NCBI RefSeq assembly: GCF_015645465.1
Contig: NZ_JADOEL010000009.1
Location: 1-64,000 of the forward strand
DNA from: Herminiimonas contaminans
Lineage (GTDB): Bacteria; Pseudomonadota; Gammaproteobacteria; Burkholderiales; Burkholderiaceae_D
Length of the DNA stretch: 64,000 nt
Direction: 5' to 3'
Part shown: piece after piece, positions 16,371 to 24,929 of the stretch
Numbering within the stretch: the first letter of the stretch is position 1
Layout: each line of letters opens with the position of its first letter
The notes under the pieces: generated by a model
Seen by the model: only the letters and a program-made list of their open reading frames with translations
What the model was told of the DNA's origin: nothing
The model's database searches: none
Position numbers and translations under genes: made by a program

Positions 16371-17276
16371 TTAGAACCAGAGTCGCACGCCCGCGACGAT
16401 CTGACGCTCGCTGCGTGCCGCGTTTTGCTGTCGCGCAAGGGTAGCGGTCTGCCCCAGTTTGCGTGCCCAGGTAATACCGATGTAAGGGGCGAACTCACGG
16501 CGGATTTCATATCGTAAACGTAGTCCCAAGCGTGCATCCGAAAAACCGGTGCCAATACCGCGCGCTAAGTCTGACTTGCCGTATGCATTGACTTCCACTT
16601 CCGGCGTGAGGATGGCGCGTTGGGTGATTCGCACCGTATATTCACCGCGGGCGCGGGCAGCCGTGCGTCCGGCAGCACCGACATAAACAGCTGCTTCAAC
16701 GTTGAACCAATAGGGTGTAATCCCCTGCACACCCAGCACGGCCCACTGCCGACTGGGACCGCCGCCGAAATCATGCCGCACGCCCGTCTGCAGATCCCAG
16801 AACGCTGCAACTGCATGCGACCACAATACCTCTGCCCTGCCGCTAGACTGTCCCGCGGACCGTTCAGCCTCCGCCTTGAGCCACAGTTTGTTAAAGTCCG
16901 TCCCGATCCAGACTGATCCGTCCATATTCAAGCCACTGCTATCGAGCCCGTCGAACCCTTCCAAACGGTCCAACATAACCATCGAAAAGACCGCATTGTC
17001 GGACATCTCCATACCGTCCCCTGGAATTGCATATGTGCCATCCGGATTTCGCGGATATGGCCCGGTCTTTGCTGCATTCACCGGGTCCGCAATCGCAGCC
17101 GGAGGCATTCGCATTTTTCCGTGATCCATTGGCGGCATGGGCGGCATTGACTGCGCGAAGACCGCAAACGACGCCGATGCTGCGCACGCAAAAGTTAGGC
17201 GCCGAAGAGCACGTGCGGCCAGACCGCGCTCCGGAAGCATCGCCGCGTACGAACGAAATGAGTCGACTGTCTTCAT
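16371..17276 (-). CDS. copB: Copper resistance protein B (outer membrane)
   Basis: A 301-residue exported protein. After a signal region (about residues 20-40) comes a Met/Pro/His-rich stretch (MPPMPPMDHGKMRMPP), then the CopB barrel: 'DGSVWIGTDFNKLWLKAEAER', 'GVRHDFG', 'EFAPYIGITWARKLG' and a final aromatic residue. CopB is an outer-membrane protein that works with CopA in periplasmic copper sequestration or oxidation. The start at 17276 overlaps the copA stop by four bases (ATGA), so translation is coupled. Length is near the usual 300-350. Confidence 0.9.
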   Translation of the reverse strand: MKTVDSFRSYAAMLPERGLAARALRRLTFACAASASFAVFAQSMPPMPPMDHGKMRMPPAAIADPVNAAKTGPYPRNPDGTYAIPGDGMEMSDNAVFSMVMLDRLEGFDGLDSSGLNMDGSVWIGTDFNKLWLKAEAERSAGQSSGRAEVLWSHAVAAFWDLQTGVRHDFGGGPSRQWAVLGVQGITPYWFNVEAAVYVGAAGRTAARARGEYTVRITQRAILTPEVEVNAYGKSDLARGIGTGFSDARLGLRLRYEIRREFAPYIGITWARKLGQTATLARQQNAARSERQIVAGVRLWF

Positions 17277-19243
17277 GAAACCACCACCATGCGGAACATG
17301 CCCGCTTCCATGTGATAAAGAAGGTGGCAATGGAAGGCCCATTGCCCCGGTGCGTCGGCCGTAACCAGGAAACTAATTTTCTTGCTCGGCTGCACATTAA
17401 CTGTATGTTTGCGTACTAGGAACTTGCCTTGCTCGTCCTCAATGTCGCTGAACATACCGTGCAAATGAATTGGATGGTTCATCATCGAATCGTTGATCAG
17501 GGTGATCCGCACGCGTTCCCCGTACCGAAAATGTACAGGGCCCACTTCGGAAAATTTTTTGCCATCAAACCCCCAGACGAAACGTTTCATGTTGCCGGTC
17601 AGGCGCATGACAATCTCGCGGCTTGGGGCTCGCTTGTCGAGCGGCCCGCCTACCGAGTGCAAATCAGAATACGTAAGTACCCTGCGTCCATTACCGCGCA
17701 GACGCGGACCAGGATCATTTAGCGCACTGGAGGGCGACATTGCACGGGAGTCCACGCTGGGTCCAGTGTCCATGACGGCCATACTCTTATCTCCTGCCAT
17801 GTCCATACCCGGGCCGTTCTTCTTAGGCGCCATGTCCATGCCTCGTTTATCACTCTCCTTGGACATATTCATCTCGCCGGCATTTTTCCCAGATGACATA
17901 TCCATTCCAGGCATTGAAGAGTGGCCGCTGTCAGGCATCGCCGCTTTGTTCGTCATTGAAGACATGTCGTGCGCTGCGTTCGGAGGCGAACCACTTTGCA
18001 TCGGTTTCGTCGATGACATGTCCATACCTTGCATCGCACTGTGGTCTGGTGCGGGGAGCTGAGTTTTCGGTGGCGTGCCGCCCATGTCCATGTCGCCCAT
18101 TCCCATGTCGACCATGGCGAGCCATGTCTTAGGATCCATCTCCGGGACCGGAGCAGCCATTCCTTTTCTTGGCGCCAGCGTGGCGCGCGTGTAACCTGTG
18201 CGGTCAATCGACTGCGCGAAAATTGTATAAGCATTCTCATCTGGAATATGGACGACCACGTCGTACGTTTCGGCGACTGAGATGCGGAACTCGTCGACTT
18301 CGACCGGCTCGACTTGTTGTCCATCTGCGGAAACGACGGTCATTTTCAAGCCGGGAATACGCACGTCAAAGATCGTCGTCGAAGAACCGTTAATTATGCG
18401 GAGACGCACCTTTTCTCCCGACTTTACAAGTGCGGTCCAGTTTGCGGCGGGTGGCGCACCGTTAGCGAGATAGGTGAACGTCGAACCCGATACATCGCCG
18501 AGGTCGGTCGGGTTCATCCGCATCTGGTTCCACATTTTTCGTTTCTCCAGCGCCTTGCCAAGACCCATCTGCGACACGTCGCGGAAGAACATCCCTGCAG
18601 TTGGCATCTGAAAATTAAAAAAGTCCGATTCCTGTTTCAGGCGGCGATACAAGAACTCCGGTTCGCTGTCAGTCCAGTCGCTTAAAAGCAATACATGATC
18701 GCGATCCGAACTGATCGGATCGGCATTGGCTGGATCGATTACGATCGCGCCGTACAGCCCAGTTTGCTCTTGGAATTTCGTATGGCTGTGATACCAGTAG
18801 GTACCATTTTGCTGCACCTTAAATCGATAAGTGAACGTTTCTCCGGGCGCAATTCCGGGAAAGCTAATGCCAGGCACCCCATCCATCTCAAATGGTAGTA
18901 AGAGGCCATGCCAGTGAATGGAGGTCGAAGTCTGTAACCGGTTAGTGACGCGAATTGTCACGACATCGCCTTCTCGCATCCGCAGGGTCGGCCCGGGGAT
19001 CGTGCCATTGACCGATGTGGTTCGTCGCGTCGTCCCGGTAAAATTCATCGGCGTGTCCGAAATGACAAGATCAAATTCAGTCCCTCGCAGTACTTCAGAT
19101 TGCATCGGGTGCGTCGCTGCCGATGCTGGCCCAGTACCGATAGCAAATGCCGTCGCCACACCTCCTACAGCAAGTCCTTGCACAAATCGGCGACGTGACC
19201 TCAGCAACATCCTCTGCTCTTCGACCTCAATGAATTTTCCCAC
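17273..19243 (-). CDS. copA: CopA-type multicopper oxidase
   Basis: A 656-residue periplasmic oxidase. The twin-arginine signal is 'SRRRFVQGLAVGG' (residues 16-28). Copper motifs are in order: HWHG (about 107), HSH (about 153), HPIHLHG (near 590) and HCHLLYHMEAGM at the end. A Met-rich insert (about residues 380-500) has many MDM, MPGMDMSS and GMDMA repeats that load Cu(I). It oxidises Cu(I) to less toxic Cu(II). The start is GTG with GGAGG four bases upstream. It is the first gene of a copA-copB pair. No copRS-type sensor pair is beside it, which is unusual. Confidence 0.93.
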   Translation of the reverse strand: MGKFIEVEEQRMLLRSRRRFVQGLAVGGVATAFAIGTGPASAATHPMQSEVLRGTEFDLVISDTPMNFTGTTRRTTSVNGTIPGPTLRMREGDVVTIRVTNRLQTSTSIHWHGLLLPFEMDGVPGISFPGIAPGETFTYRFKVQQNGTYWYHSHTKFQEQTGLYGAIVIDPANADPISSDRDHVLLLSDWTDSEPEFLYRRLKQESDFFNFQMPTAGMFFRDVSQMGLGKALEKRKMWNQMRMNPTDLGDVSGSTFTYLANGAPPAANWTALVKSGEKVRLRIINGSSTTIFDVRIPGLKMTVVSADGQQVEPVEVDEFRISVAETYDVVVHIPDENAYTIFAQSIDRTGYTRATLAPRKGMAAPVPEMDPKTWLAMVDMGMGDMDMGGTPPKTQLPAPDHSAMQGMDMSSTKPMQSGSPPNAAHDMSSMTNKAAMPDSGHSSMPGMDMSSGKNAGEMNMSKESDKRGMDMAPKKNGPGMDMAGDKSMAVMDTGPSVDSRAMSPSSALNDPGPRLRGNGRRVLTYSDLHSVGGPLDKRAPSREIVMRLTGNMKRFVWGFDGKKFSEVGPVHFRYGERVRITLINDSMMNHPIHLHGMFSDIEDEQGKFLVRKHTVNVQPSKKISFLVTADAPGQWAFHCHLLYHMEAGMFRMVVVS

Positions 19244-19569
19244 ATAACCTCCTTCAATTCGCTCAACAGCCTTCGCAAGCGCTAGGTTCCGAACTACACA
19301 CTGCCGCGTACCCGTCTCACCTACAAGCCGAAACAGTCACTACAACACGTACTAGCCGCAAACTTGGCATCCTTGCCAAGCATACATCAGACAGCAATAT
19401 TCCGTCGCGAAAAGGAACAATTCCGAACTTGATCGCCGCTCTCCAATTTAGCTGGCTAGCCCAAATCTTCCATAAGCGGGTGCCAACCAGGCGCGTATCA
19501 TTCAGAAAGTAATGTATTCTTGACAGCGGAATACTTGCGCTTTATGGTTAGCATTTACAAGAGGTTCAC
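19244..19569. other. 326-base divergent control region between copA and cytochrome b561 genes
   Basis: No gene is seen. It contains an inverted repeat CTTGGCATCCTTGCCAAG (19363-19380) that may be an operator, and a sigma70-type promoter for the rightward gene (separate entry). A recognisable CopR box was not found. Confidence 0.5.
19520..19548 (+). promoter_or_regulatory. Sigma70-type promoter for the cytochrome b561 gene
   Basis: TTGACA at 19520-19525, a 17-base spacer, and TATGGT at 19543-19548. The start codon follows at 19570. The -35 is perfect and the spacing ideal. Confidence 0.6.
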
Positions 19570-20121
19570 ATGACAGGTAGAAAGACAGAGATTCAACGAC
19601 TGGAACGCTATGGCAACCCGGCAATTTTCTTTCATTGGGTTCTTGCGCTTCTAATCACCATTATGATCGCCTTAGGCTGGTACATGATGTCCGTCGAGGA
19701 AGAACCCGGGAGCGACTGGCTTTTCAAACTGCACATTTCGATTGGTATTACGGCAGCGGCATTGATCGCCATGCGGGTAATTTGGCGGCTCAAACATGCA
19801 CCGACTGCATTACCGTCCTCGCTGCCAGTTTGGCAAGCGAGGGCTTCCCGCTACACACACAAACTGCTGTATTTGCTACTGATACTCATGCCTACGACCG
19901 GGTATCTCGGAGCCTCGTTCAGTGGTGATGCTGTGGAGTATTTTGGGGTGCCGACTCCCACGTGGGTGGCGAAAAGCGACTCGCTCAAGGAACAGTTTTT
20001 TACTATTCATTCTTGGATCGCCTGGGTTTTGGTCGCGGCAGTGGCGCTCCATGTCCTAGCAGCGCTTAAGCATTTGTGGGTCGACGAAGATGGCGTATTC
20101 CAACGCATGTGGCCCTACTAA
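19570..20121 (+). CDS. Cytochrome b561-family protein
   Basis: A 183-residue di-haem membrane protein with four transmembrane helices (about residues 15-38, 50-70, 92-112 and 145-168). The haem-ligand type histidines are visible in 'AIFFHWVLALLI', 'KLHISIGI' and in the last two helices ('TIHSWIAWVL', 'ALHVLAALKHL'). These CybB-like proteins take electrons from ubiquinol. Located beside copper genes, it may feed redox reactions in copper handling, which is inference. Confidence 0.87.
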   Translation: MTGRKTEIQRLERYGNPAIFFHWVLALLITIMIALGWYMMSVEEEPGSDWLFKLHISIGITAAALIAMRVIWRLKHAPTALPSSLPVWQARASRYTHKLLYLLLILMPTTGYLGASFSGDAVEYFGVPTPTWVAKSDSLKEQFFTIHSWIAWVLVAAVALHVLAALKHLWVDEDGVFQRMWPY

Positions 20122-20126
20122 TGATA

Positions 20127-20822
20127 CTAAGCCACTGCGCCGAATAGTGCGCCTACCCCTGCTGTTACCGCCATCGCCAAAGCGCTCCAGAACGTGACGC
20201 GAATGACGCCAGGCATGATCTGGGCACCTCCAGTACGCGCTGCCAATCCGCCAAGAATTGCCAGCGATAGCAGTGCGGTCAACGCGACAATCGGAATCAA
20301 TAGCGCGGTAGGTGCGAGTACCGCAACCCCTAGTGGTAACGCGGCACCTACTGCGAAGCTGGCTGCCGAATAGATCGCTGCTTGCAGCGGCCTAGCAGTG
20401 GTAATTTCCGAAATGCCCAGTTCGTCCCTGGCATGGGCACCAATTGCGTCGTGCGCCATCAGTTGCTCAGCGACTCGCGCAGCAAGCGATTGCTCAAGTC
20501 CGCGTCGCACATAGATCGCCGTTAGTTCACGGTGTTCGCTATCGATGTCCGCCTCGAGCTCGGCATGCTCTTCAGCTAGAGCGGCCTTTTCAGTGTCGGC
20601 TTGCGAATACACCGACACGTATTCGCCCGTCGCCATTGACATCGCGCCGGCGACTAGACCGGCCACGCCGGTCAGCAGAATGCTTCCGTGCCCGGCGCTT
20701 GCCGAGGCGACTCCTAAAATAAGGCTCGCGGTAGACACGATTCCATCGTTTGCACCAAGCACTGCTGCGCGAAGCCAACCGATGGCTTCAATACGGTGCC
20801 GCTCATCATGTTGTCTTGGCAT
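20127..20822 (-). CDS. VIT1/CCC1 family metal-ion transporter
   Basis: A 231-residue protein of the vacuolar iron transporter-like family. The pattern 'IGWLRAAVLGANDGIVSTASLILGVA' (split here as residues 13-25 and on) and 'MATGEYVSVYSQADTE' are typical. Helices lie at about 33-66, 147-190 and 200-228, with a charged metal-binding loop in between. Members move Fe(II) or Mn(II) into compartments or out of the cell. It converges on the cytochrome b561 gene with five bases between. Inclusion on a copper transposon suggests a wider metal-stress cargo. Confidence 0.87.
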   Translation of the reverse strand: MPRQHDERHRIEAIGWLRAAVLGANDGIVSTASLILGVASASAGHGSILLTGVAGLVAGAMSMATGEYVSVYSQADTEKAALAEEHAELEADIDSEHRELTAIYVRRGLEQSLAARVAEQLMAHDAIGAHARDELGISEITTARPLQAAIYSAASFAVGAALPLGVAVLAPTALLIPIVALTALLSLAILGGLAARTGGAQIMPGVIRVTFWSALAMAVTAGVGALFGAVA

Positions 20823-20929
20823 AGTTGCAGTATCGTCGAAATTAAGAAGATGTTTCTAGCTCGATGGCCCCAGGGTCTTTAATCTTATGCTATCTGGGCA
20901 CTAAAAGCGACTAATCCCCAATGCCACCT

Positions 20930-22008
20930 CTAGCAGGGCGTTGAAAAAGGACTGCACTCCTTCGGATTTTGTCGCCCGAAATGCGTTTTTTTCGGGCTGG
21001 AAGCCGCATTCTGCCTAAAAACCGGTTTCTCGGCGCTTTCTAGACTGTTTTTTAGTACTTATCAGCACTTTCCGCCCACTCTGGACGGAGTTATCCCACC
21101 ACCGCCGACAAGCGCCAGCCAAAGATGGTCGCCATGCGGGTCAGGTTGTAAGCTGCGAAGGTGAACGTGGTCTGCGCGCGCACCTTTGCCAGGCCGACGA
21201 AGCGCGCCTTGTGCCGGTCGCCAGTGTGGTGGTGGCGTCGACCACGAGGCCGTTACGGTTCTCCATCAGCGCGTGGCCCAGGTAGCACAGCCTGGACTTG
21301 TCGCCGTCGCCTTTTTTGTACAGCCGCGCGTCTGGATCGGTCGTCGATTGGTGTGTTTCATTGGAGCGTTTCTCTCCCTTGAAGTCGACTGTGGCGTTGC
21401 GCCCGTTGTCGCTCGGCGGCGGCCCGCTGCCATCCTTCTTGGTGAAGCTCTTGACCGAGGCCCCCGCTTCGATCATGGTGCCGTCGACGGTGAAATGTTC
21501 GTCCGAAATCAGGCTTTGCCATTCGGCTATGCGCAGCACCTGGGCAAAGAAGCGCTGCGTCATCGCCTCGCTGAACAAGCGCTCGCAGTTGGCACTGAAG
21601 GTCGAGTGGTTCCACACGGGCTCGTCGAGGTTCATGCCGACGAACCAGTGGTACAGCAGGTTGTATTCAATGTGCTGCACCAGTTGACGCTCGGAGCGGA
21701 TCGAGAACAGCGTCTGGATCAAGCTGGCGCGCAGCAGGCGCTCAGGTGCGATGGAAGGACGCCCGCGTCGCGAATACAGTGTCTGGAAATCGTAGTTCAT
21801 GTTGACCAAGATGGCGTCGACCAGCACCCGTAGCTTGCGCAGTGGATGCGCATCGGGGATGCGTTCCTCCAAAGTGCGGTAACTGTACAGCGAGTGCTGG
21901 GTGACGTCGGTCTTGCGCATGATGGCGGTCGAAGGTGGGGTTGATTAGACAACGTTTACCGGCTCGGGTCGGTTGACGGGCGCGGCGATTAAATCAACAC
22001 CCTGCTAG
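20930..22008 (-). mobile_element. Decayed IS5-family element nested in the copper transposon
   Basis: Terminal repeats CAGGGCGTTGA (20934-20944) and its mirror TCAACACCCTG (21994-22004) are flanked on both sides by CTAG, the 4-base target typical of the IS5 group. The transposase gene inside has an internal deletion with frame change, so the element cannot move by itself. Confidence 0.8.
21091..21920 (-). pseudogene. IS5-family transposase, internally deleted and frameshifted
   Basis: The N-terminal part reads normally: 'LRKLRVLVDAILVNM', 'YSRRGRPSIAPERLLRASLIQ', 'FSANCERLFSEAMTQRFFAQ', then the first catalytic Asp region 'HFTVDGTMIEA'. After 'VVDATTTLATGT' the frame breaks. The usual C-terminal end is found in another frame: 'HKARFVGLAKVRAQTTFTFA' and on to a stop at 21091. 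About 80-100 residues with the remaining catalytic residues are missing compared with relatives. Confidence 0.85.
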
Positions 22009-22118
22009 ACCAGTACTTTTTTACGAGCGGAGTATCCTACCGCCTAAACTGGACAGTGGCGTTCGGTAGCTGGTCCTCGGCTTTAACCACGATCAAATGC
22101 GTGAGCGCTAGCGACTGC

Positions 22119-22289
22119 GGTTAGTTGCAGCTAATGCTAGTTCGCGCGAATGAAATGCCGGTCTGCGCGGCTAAATGCAGGTTCATTTGCAGCTAATGCT
22201 GGTTTGAAGGGGCTGTCAGTTGCAGTTATTCCTGGCCGAGAGTCGGCTTGAATGCTGGCCGGGCCCCGTTTCAAATGCAGGTCACTACA
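22119..22289. repeat. Right terminal inverted repeat of the copper transposon
   Basis: Mirror of 11427-11596, ending in ...GACCTGCATTTGAA on the minus strand from 22289. It holds the same set of recurring CCAGCATTAGCTGCAA-type motifs. The open frame of the split zinc-ribbon gene runs into it from the right. Confidence 0.82.
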
Positions 22290-22520
22290 AGTAGCCATCG
22301 CATGTGCGGCCTCATATTCGTTTTGTGCAAGTACGCCAGCCACCAAGCTTTCCAAAATCAAACCAATCAACGGTGCGAATGCGAGGATCCACACCACCGT
22401 ATTGTTGACAGCTACCGTTGGTGAGGGTGCCTTGATGGATGGCGCACCACATTTTGGACAAGCAGGAGCACTCACGTGAATTTGATGAGAGCAGTGCTGG
22501 CAGTTTAGAAATGAACTCAT
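22290..22520 (-). pseudogene. N-terminal half of the split zinc-ribbon membrane protein
   Basis: Starts MSSFLNCQHCSHQIHVSAPA with a zinc ribbon (Cys7, Cys10, Cys21, Cys24) and one membrane helix (about residues 45-65, WILAFAPLIGLILESLVAGVL). The native frame ends at 'EAAHAMAT', where the transposon enters; the rest is at 11190-11426. The frame seen today runs on into the transposon end to a stop at 22137. First target copy AGTAGC is at 22290-22295. Confidence 0.85.
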
Positions 22521-22539
22521 TTTTTCCTTTATTTGGAAG

Positions 22540-22884
22540 TTAGTTAAATTGGGTATTCCCTAAGAGAACAAGAAGGCCGAGTGCTGCAAAAGTGACGGCG
22601 ACAATCGATAAGGTTTTAAGAGGCTTGTGTTGCTGCAGGCTGATTGCGCCGAGGATTAGGCTGCCCACCCCTAAAATAACTACGCCCAAGATGGCGTCCT
22701 TGTTGTGCGCCCCCTCAACACCCACACTGCCTAGGAATGCTAGGCCAGCAAAAATTGCAGAGACGATGCCCATCCATCCCGATTCCTCTGCGCACTTAAT
22801 GGCTACTGCTTGAACCGCACCGCATTGGGGGCAGGATGGGGCACTTTCGTGAAGTTCTTTACTGCATCCGCGGCAAAAGACCAT
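22540..22884 (-). CDS. Zinc-ribbon membrane protein
   Basis: A 114-residue protein with an N-terminal zinc ribbon (Cys4, Cys7, Cys18, Cys21 in 'FCRGCSK...SCPQCGAV') and three hydrophobic helices (about residues 37-52, 63-83 and 90-110). It is close in plan to the split gene beside it and to the gene at 9902. The spacing of 19 bases to the start of the split gene suggests they formed one operon before the insertion. Function unknown. Confidence 0.7.
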   Translation of the reverse strand: MVFCRGCSKELHESAPSCPQCGAVQAVAIKCAEESGWMGIVSAIFAGLAFLGSVGVEGAHNKDAILGVVILGVGSLILGAISLQQHKPLKTLSIVAVTFAALGLLVLLGNTQFN

Positions 22885-22972
22885 GGGTATTTTTCCTATG
22901 AATAAAGGTTGGTGAGCAGGGTGTGGTGAAGTGTTGCTTATCTTGAGTGAGCTTATTTTAAACCAAATAAGA

Positions 22973-22992
22973 TATAATTAAACCAATTGGTT
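22973..22992 (+). promoter_or_regulatory. -10 box and AACCAATTGGTT palindrome before the HTH gene
   Basis: TATAAT at 22973-22978 is a perfect -10. Three bases further is the perfect palindrome AACCAATTGGTT (22981-22992), at about the expected transcription start. An operator there would block initiation. The downstream gene encodes an HTH regulator, so self-repression is likely. No good -35 is visible. Confidence 0.5.
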
Positions 22993-23010
22993 GCGGTGTG
23001 GCATCTTTGC

Positions 23011-23433
23011 ATGCGGCACAATATGCAAATGCCTACCATCGAAGAAAAAAGTGCTTTCACTAAACGTTTACGTTTAGCGTTGCGCCGTAGCCAAGAAGCT
23101 GTCGAAGGTGCGACCGAGCTCGCTATCCAATTTAGTCTGCGTTACGACGGGACAGCGATTTCTCCCCAAACAGCGCATAAATGGCTAAGTGGGCGCTCAG
23201 TACCAACCGAAGATAAGTTAGTCACGCTAGCGAATTGGTTAAATGTGGATAAGCATTGGCTGCACTACGGTCCGTCACCAGAAAAGTCGGAGTCGAGTTC
23301 AAAAGCTGCAGGAAAGAAGAGCAGTGTCCATGCTCCTTCTAAAGAAGCAGTTACTTTGGCTCAGAAAATTCAAGCACTGCCCCCTCATCAACGTTATTTG
23401 ATCGAAGAATTGGTAACGCAATTCCAAGAATAA
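23011..23433 (+). CDS. HTH-type (phage-repressor-like) regulator
   Basis: A protein of about 140 residues. 'FTKRLRLALRRSQEAVEGATELAIQF' and 'ISPQTAHKWLSGRSVPTEDKLVTLANWLNV' form an XRE-like helix-turn-helix, and the tail 'LAQKIQALPPHQRYLIEELVTQF' is a short helical region common in such regulators. It resembles transcriptional regulators of mobile elements that start with 'SAFTKRL'. Start uncertain: ATGs at 23011, 23023 and 23029 are all in frame, and no clear ribosome site singles one out. A -10 and palindrome are just upstream. Confidence 0.7.
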   Translation: MRHNMQMPTIEEKSAFTKRLRLALRRSQEAVEGATELAIQFSLRYDGTAISPQTAHKWLSGRSVPTEDKLVTLANWLNVDKHWLHYGPSPEKSESSSKAAGKKSSVHAPSKEAVTLAQKIQALPPHQRYLIEELVTQFQE

Positions 23434-23443
23434 ATGGTCGGCT

Positions 23444-24400
23444 TTAAATGAGGGCCGTCGTCTGCCATAGCGCTTTCGCTTTCAACGTTGCCCCTTGTCC
23501 GAACCAAGCCGAATCCAGCCGATGATCAACACTCTTGGCTCGCCGTTCGTGATCCACAAACGCGGTGACTGCATTCAAAAGTCCAAACGCCGTACCCTTT
23601 GCCGACGGTAATTCGGCTCCTCGTCCTTTTCCTTCATAGATGCTTTTGACCTGACGCATGGTGCGATCCATGTATTGCCGTCCGTTGTGATCGGTTGGTA
23701 TAGAGAAGAGGGTGCGCAAGAAAGCATCTGCTTCCTGATCCTTTAGTTTGCGTTCTGCCAGCTTGGTCATGCGGTATCTGAAATTGTCCCAAGCAGAAAA
23801 TGAAATGCCCAATTCCTTCTTGACCAGGTCCGGCTCGAACGTCGTACTGTGCGGCACCTTCACGACATCCTTGCCACCAGATAAGGCAATCGCCAGGGTG
23901 TTATTGCAAACTACTCTCACGCTAGTGAACTGCGCTGTTGTCGCAAGGCTTCCATCACAGGCTGTTGCCAGCAGCAGATACCCATTAATACGATCTTTGT
24001 CTTTGATTGAAAAAGATTGTCCGGTCTTGGCCAGTGCCCATAGTTTGCGTCCACCTTTCATGACGCCGGCAGTTTCCAATTCAAACCCAGAGCGTTCCGT
24101 CAGATCCCGATAGAACTCCAGGATCTCGTCAGGCTGCACGACCTGATATCGGTTCGAGACTACAGATAAAGCAGCTTTGGTGTCTGACCGATACAGCACT
24201 TTTTGATCGCTGAACAATTGGATCTTTTCTGGTGCACCTAACAAACCCGAGTTGAAACGCACCGGTGTTTCCATAATCTTGAAATCCAAGCCGGACTGGT
24301 TGGCCCAAGTATCTAGAGACTGGTTGGGAGTGAGTACCTTACCTAAGCCATGCCATGGGGTTTGGCCTGCATAAGCCATCGTTTCAATTTCGTGTGACAT
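23444..24400 (-). CDS. DUF932 domain protein
   Basis: A 318-residue protein of the DUF932 family, common on phages, plasmids and islands. It starts 'MSHEIETMAYAGQTPWHGLG', the family's near-invariant opening, followed by 'FNSGLLGAPEKIQLFSDQKV' and 'VVSNRYQVVQPDEILEFYRD'. The start at 24400 is taken because that opening begins there and GGGAAC lies upstream. Members are linked to plasmid or phage DNA functions but no activity is established. Confidence 0.85.
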   Translation of the reverse strand: MSHEIETMAYAGQTPWHGLGKVLTPNQSLDTWANQSGLDFKIMETPVRFNSGLLGAPEKIQLFSDQKVLYRSDTKAALSVVSNRYQVVQPDEILEFYRDLTERSGFELETAGVMKGGRKLWALAKTGQSFSIKDKDRINGYLLLATACDGSLATTAQFTSVRVVCNNTLAIALSGGKDVVKVPHSTTFEPDLVKKELGISFSAWDNFRYRMTKLAERKLKDQEADAFLRTLFSIPTDHNGRQYMDRTMRQVKSIYEGKGRGAELPSAKGTAFGLLNAVTAFVDHERRAKSVDHRLDSAWFGQGATLKAKALWQTTALI

Positions 24401-24536
24401 TGTGTTCCCAGCATAAAAAAGCTCATGCCATCGCAATCGACAGAGGTCAGCTGGATGGCATGGGCAGGTGTGAAAGAAAGAAGAAAAGGAGCTTGTTAAG
24501 CTGTTCGTAAATGACGCTTAACTTGTGACAGCAGAT

Positions 24537-24929
24537 TTAGTGGGCGTTGAAGGTATGTCCGCAGTGATGACATTTATTGTTGAGCAGCAGAGTGTTGTCG
24601 ATGATTTTTCCAACGGTAATGCCAGTGGCACAGCCTGCAGCAGCATTAGCTAATGCATCAAGTACAGCACCAGCGATACCGCCTAGGGCCGAGCCAACTG
24701 GGCCGCCAATCAATCCGATCGATGCACCAACGCGTGCTCCTCTTGCACTGCTAGCGATAGTGATACCGATGCCAGCAAGCGCGCCGATTGCACAACCGGC
24801 CTTGGTAGCAAAATTCCTGATCTCGATTTGATGTGAGCCACACTTTGGACAAGCTTCAAATGCGGAGTAGGGTGGAAAAGCCTCTATTGGCTCCTCGGGG
24901 TCGTGCGGGTAGAGCTGGGTGGTTTCCAT
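24537..24929 (-). CDS. Split zinc-ribbon, glycine-zipper membrane protein
   Basis: A 130-residue protein in which one CxxC pair (CPKCGS, about residue 28) and a second (CHHCGHTF, near the end) flank a long Gly/Ala-rich hydrophobic stretch (about residues 45-110) with GxxxG spacing. The two pairs could fold into one zinc ribbon with a membrane loop between them. It is another member of the zinc-ribbon/membrane set of this island. Function unknown. Confidence 0.65.
   Translation of the reverse strand: METTQLYPHDPEEPIEAFPPYSAFEACPKCGSHQIEIRNFATKAGCAIGALAGIGITIASSARGARVGASIGLIGGPVGSALGGIAGAVLDALANAAAGCATGITVGKIIDNTLLLNNKCHHCGHTFNAH

Larger units (their letters stand above)
11427..22289. mobile_element. 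Tn7/Tn5053-like transposon with copper cargo (10,863 bp)
   Basis: Bounded by about 170-base imperfect terminal inverted repeats (11427-11596 and 22119-22289), each beginning TGTAGYGACCTGCATTTGAA, and flanked by AGTAGC target copies. Transposition genes lie at the left end, all leftward: serine resolvase, DDE transposase, AAA ATPase, unknown protein. Cargo: Met-rich EF-hand protein, copB, copA, cytochrome b561 and VIT-family protein, plus a decayed IS5-type element. The ends, the target duplication and the restored host gene together define the element exactly. The transposase-plus-ATPase plan is that of the Tn7/Tn5053/Mu group. Confidence 0.92.
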
